From Falsiroseomonas oleicola (GTDB lineage: Bacteria; Pseudomonadota; Alphaproteobacteria; Acetobacterales; Acetobacteraceae), in the NCBI RefSeq assembly GCF_019029495.1, contig NZ_JAERQM010000004.1, positions 416,880-480,879 of the forward strand: a DNA stretch of 64,000 nucleotides, read 5' to 3'. Every line of letters begins with the position of its first letter. The stretch's first letter is position 1. A program made the position numbers and the translations under genes. The notes under the pieces are model-generated. The model saw only the letters and a program-made list of their open reading frames with translations, had not been told where the DNA came from and searched no databases. Positions 62,093 through 64,000 of the stretch are shown piece after piece.

Positions 62093-62535
62093 TGGATTTT
62101 TCGGGGTTCATGGCCCTGGCGCTGGACCAGGCGCGGACGGGGTTTGCCGAGGGCGGGGTGCCGGTGGGCGCCGTACTCGTTGGCGCGGAGGGCCGGCTGC
62201 TGGGCGCCGGGCGGAACCGCCGGGTGCAGCAGGGCGACCCGATCGCGCATGGGGAGATGGACTGCCTGCGCCAGGTGGGACGCCTGCGGAGCTATGCCGG
62301 CACCATCCTGTTCACCACCCTGACCCCCTGCATGATGTGCACCGGCACCATCCTGCAATTCGGCATTTCACGAGTTGTGATCGGGGAAAACCGCAGTTTT
62401 GCCGGGAATGAGGACTTCCTGCGGTCGCGCGGGGTGGAGGTGACGGTGCTGGACGATCCGGATTGCGTCGCGCTGATGCGGCGCTTCCAGGCGGAGAGAC
62501 CGGAGGTCTGGGCGGAGGATATCGGCGAAGGCTAG
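62092..62535 (+). CDS. Cytosine deaminase, yeast Fcy1-like
   Basis: A 147-residue zinc deaminase of the CDA fold. The zinc and catalytic residues are H53, E55 (IAHGEMDCLRQVGRL), C80 and C83 (TTLTPCMMCTGTIL). The rest closely follows yeast cytosine deaminase: ISRVVIGENRSF, LRSRGVEVTVLDDPDC, and the C-terminal RPEVWAEDIGE, nearly the same as the RPQDWFEDIGE that closes the Fcy1 active site. So deamination of free cytosine to uracil is likely, rather than tRNA or guanine deamination. The ATG is in the TGATG overlap with the antiporter gene. The bacterial CodA enzyme is unrelated in fold. Confidence 0.8.
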   Translation: MDFSGFMALALDQARTGFAEGGVPVGAVLVGAEGRLLGAGRNRRVQQGDPIAHGEMDCLRQVGRLRSYAGTILFTTLTPCMMCTGTILQFGISRVVIGENRSFAGNEDFLRSRGVEVTVLDDPDCVALMRRFQAERPEVWAEDIGEG

Positions 62536-62588
62536 TCGCCTCCGGACCACCCTGTTAGTCGTGGCGGCGCTGACCGAAGGAGCCTGCC

Positions 62589-63506
62589 ATGCCCTATGTG
62601 ATCGCCGACGACCTGCCCGACGCCCCCGCGGGGGTGCGCTTCCGCGCCCTGCTGGACCGGCCGCAGATCCTGCAGATGCCGGGCGCGCATCTCGGCATCG
62701 CCGCGCTGCTGGCGAAGAAGGCCGGCTTCGAATCGCTCTACATGTCCGGCGCCGCCATGTCCGCCACCATGGGCCTGCCCGACCTCGGCATGATTACCGT
62801 GGACGAGGTCGCCTTCTTCATCCGCCAGGTCGCCCGCGCCTCCGGCCTGCCGATCCTGGTGGATGGCGATACGGGCTATGGGGAGGCGCTGAACGTCATG
62901 CACATGGTGCGGGTGTTCGAGGAGGCCGGCGCCGGCGCCGTGCATCTGGAAGACCAGCTCCTGCCGAAGAAATGCGGCCATCTGAACGACAAGAAGCTGG
63001 CCGATGCCCGCGACATGGCGGCCAAGGTCGCCGCCGCCCGCAAGGCGCGGAAGCACCTGTACATCATCGCCCGGACCGACGCCGTGGCCAGCGAGGGCAT
63101 GGATGCCGCCGTGGCCCGCGCCCAGCTTTACCTGGACGCCGGCGCGGATGCGATCTTCCCCGAAGCCCTGGTCACCCGCGACATGTTCGCCGAGTTTGCC
63201 CGCCGCATGCCGGGGGTGAAGCTGCTGGCGAACATGACCGAATTCGGCCGCACCCCCTTCTTCACCGCGAAGGAGTTCGAGGAGCTGGGCTATGCCATGG
63301 TGATCTGGCCGGTCAGCCATCTGCGCGTCGCCGCCAAGGCGATGGAAGACCTCTACGCCGCCATCAACCGCGACGGTGGCACGATGAAGATGCTGGACCG
63401 CATGCAGACCCGCGCCGAGCTCTACGCCACCATCGGCTACCACGAATACGAGGCGCTGGATTCCAGCCTGGTCGCCACGGTGATCCCGGAGGGGATGCCG
63501 CAATAG
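62589..63506 (+). CDS. Isocitrate lyase-family enzyme, methylisocitrate lyase-like
   Basis: A 305-residue PEP mutase/isocitrate lyase superfamily enzyme. LYMSGAAMSATMGLPDLGMITVDEV, LVDGDTGYGEALNVMHMV with Asp residues 92 and 94 for Mg, VHLEDQLLPKKCGHLNDKKL with catalytic C129 in KKCGH, and IIARTDAVASEGMDAAVARAQLYLDAGADAIFPEAL are visible. KKCGH and size match 2-methylisocitrate lyase (PrpB); dimethylmalate lyase is an alternative and no prpC/prpD genes are nearby. The GAAGGAG ribosome site is strong. It stands alone after the cytosine deaminase gene. Confidence 0.88.
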   Translation: MPYVIADDLPDAPAGVRFRALLDRPQILQMPGAHLGIAALLAKKAGFESLYMSGAAMSATMGLPDLGMITVDEVAFFIRQVARASGLPILVDGDTGYGEALNVMHMVRVFEEAGAGAVHLEDQLLPKKCGHLNDKKLADARDMAAKVAAARKARKHLYIIARTDAVASEGMDAAVARAQLYLDAGADAIFPEALVTRDMFAEFARRMPGVKLLANMTEFGRTPFFTAKEFEELGYAMVIWPVSHLRVAAKAMEDLYAAINRDGGTMKMLDRMQTRAELYATIGYHEYEALDSSLVATVIPEGMPQ

Positions 63507-63544
63507 GCCGCTGAAGCGGCGGACCATGCTGGTGAATCAGGGGC

Positions 63545-63560
63545 GATCCGAACACGGATC
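63545..63560. terminator. Possible bidirectional hairpin between converging genes
   Basis: GATCCG and CGGATC form a 6-bp stem with a 4-base loop between the PrpB-like and MscS-like stops, followed on the plus strand by CCGCTTTC. No long T tract follows, so termination is a guess. Confidence 0.35.
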
Positions 63561-63568
63561 CCGCTTTC

Positions 63569-64000
63569 TCAGGCAGCCCGTATCCGCCGCGCCACCTCGC
63601 TCCGCACCGCGATCGGGCGTTCCTCGTGCCCTTCCAGCTCGGCGCGATTGCGCGGCAGGGCATGCGGATATTCCTGCTGGAGGAAGGCGATCATCTTCTC
63701 CCGCACCTCGCAGCGCAGGTCGAAGGTGCGGCCGGCATTGGTCGAGCTGATCAGCATCCGCACTTCCATGGTCTGCGGCCGCAATTCCGTGACCTGCATG
63801 TTCACCACCCGCTTGTCCCAGAGCGGGGAGGCAGCGGCGATCTCGTTCAGCTTGCGGCGCATCGCCTCGACCGGGGCGGTGTAGTCGACATGGATCATCG
63901 CGGTGCCGATCAGGCTGGCGCTTTCGCGGGTCCAGTTCTGGAAGGGGTGTTCCAGGAAGTAGCTCAGCGGCAGCACCATCCGGCGCCAGTCCCACAGGCG
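63569..64000 (-). CDS. MscS-family mechanosensitive channel, C-terminal part only
   Basis: The frame enters from the right edge (RLWDWRR, then MVLPLSYFLEHPFQNWTRESASLIGTAMIHVDYTAPVEAMRRKL) and continues to a stop, about 143 codons. The LPLSYFLEHPFQNWTR stretch, with the Arg that follows the beta domain, and VNMQVTELRPQTMEVRMLISSTNAGRTFDLRCEVREKMIAFLQQEYPHALPR match the cytoplasmic vestibule domain of MscS/YnaI-type channels, which open under membrane tension. The pore helices lie beyond the window. It converges on the PrpB-like gene. Confidence 0.85.
   Translation of the reverse strand, partial: RLWDWRRMVLPLSYFLEHPFQNWTRESASLIGTAMIHVDYTAPVEAMRRKLNEIAAASPLWDKRVVNMQVTELRPQTMEVRMLISSTNAGRTFDLRCEVREKMIAFLQQEYPHALPRNRAELEGHEERPIAVRSEVARRIRAA

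Noticed and set aside
63509-63520. CCGCT-GA-AGCGG hairpin after the PrpB-like gene
   Set aside because: Short stem without a T tract; kept only the nearby 6-bp stem as a weak candidate.

Overview
The window is very GC-rich, densely coded bacterial chromosome. Gene content (opgGH glucan synthesis, tamA-tamB, TRAP transporter with dgoK/dgoA, cox-type molybdenum-enzyme maturation genes, a beta-ketoadipate cluster, LpxL-like acyltransferase) suggests an alphaproteobacterium, most likely an aerobic member of the Acetobacteraceae such as a Roseomonas relative. That placement is inference from gene content and composition; no rRNA or tRNA gene was seen. I saw no phage, insertion sequence or CRISPR array.

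Layout. 1-3.7 kb: uvrB (cut by the left edge), a CYTH phosphatase-like gene and two small stress/envelope genes ending in a clear terminator. 3.8-8.7 kb: opgG-opgH for periplasmic glucans, meeting an AGE-family sugar epimerase head-on. 8.8-10.7 kb: a zinc-responsive pair (DUF1826 gene and COG0523 GTPase) behind a perfect Zur-type operator. 10.7-15.6 kb: ArsR regulator with an AHSA1 protein, then a five-gene minus-strand operon ending in an SbmA/YddA-like ABC exporter. 15.9-20.3 kb: a response regulator and the protocatechuate branch (pcaF, fused pcaD-pcaC, pcaH, pcaG), in which pcaB survives only as a deleted fragment. 20.5-25.1 kb: a 59-residue repeat protein and dgoK-dgoA-dctP-dctQ-dctM for a sugar acid. 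25.3-32.8 kb: a methyltransferase-glycosyltransferase fusion and tamA-tamB. 32.8-43.2 kb: M20 hydrolase, Tyr-rich envelope protein, erpA-xthA, dGTPase, alcohol dehydrogenase-P450-acyltransferase, cupin, CHAP amidase, RidA. 43.3-49.5 kb: MFS exporter with oxidoreductase, small lipoprotein, amidase, a block of five adjacent hairpins and a soluble PAS chemoreceptor. 49.5-55.0 kb: XRE-regulated membrane protein and hydrolase, then a LysR-flanked DsbA/MBL/SnoaL unit whose last gene is broken and meets a second broken gene. 55.0-60.5 kb: coxG-coxD-coxE-xdhC(two parts)-mocA maturation operon without its enzyme. 60.7-64 kb: antiporter coupled to a fungal-type cytosine deaminase, a PrpB-like lyase and the end of an MscS channel gene.

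Many genes overlap by 1-10 bases (ATGA or TGATG junctions), so operons are easy to read. Functions rest on reading the translated sequences by eye against remembered families; no database search was run.
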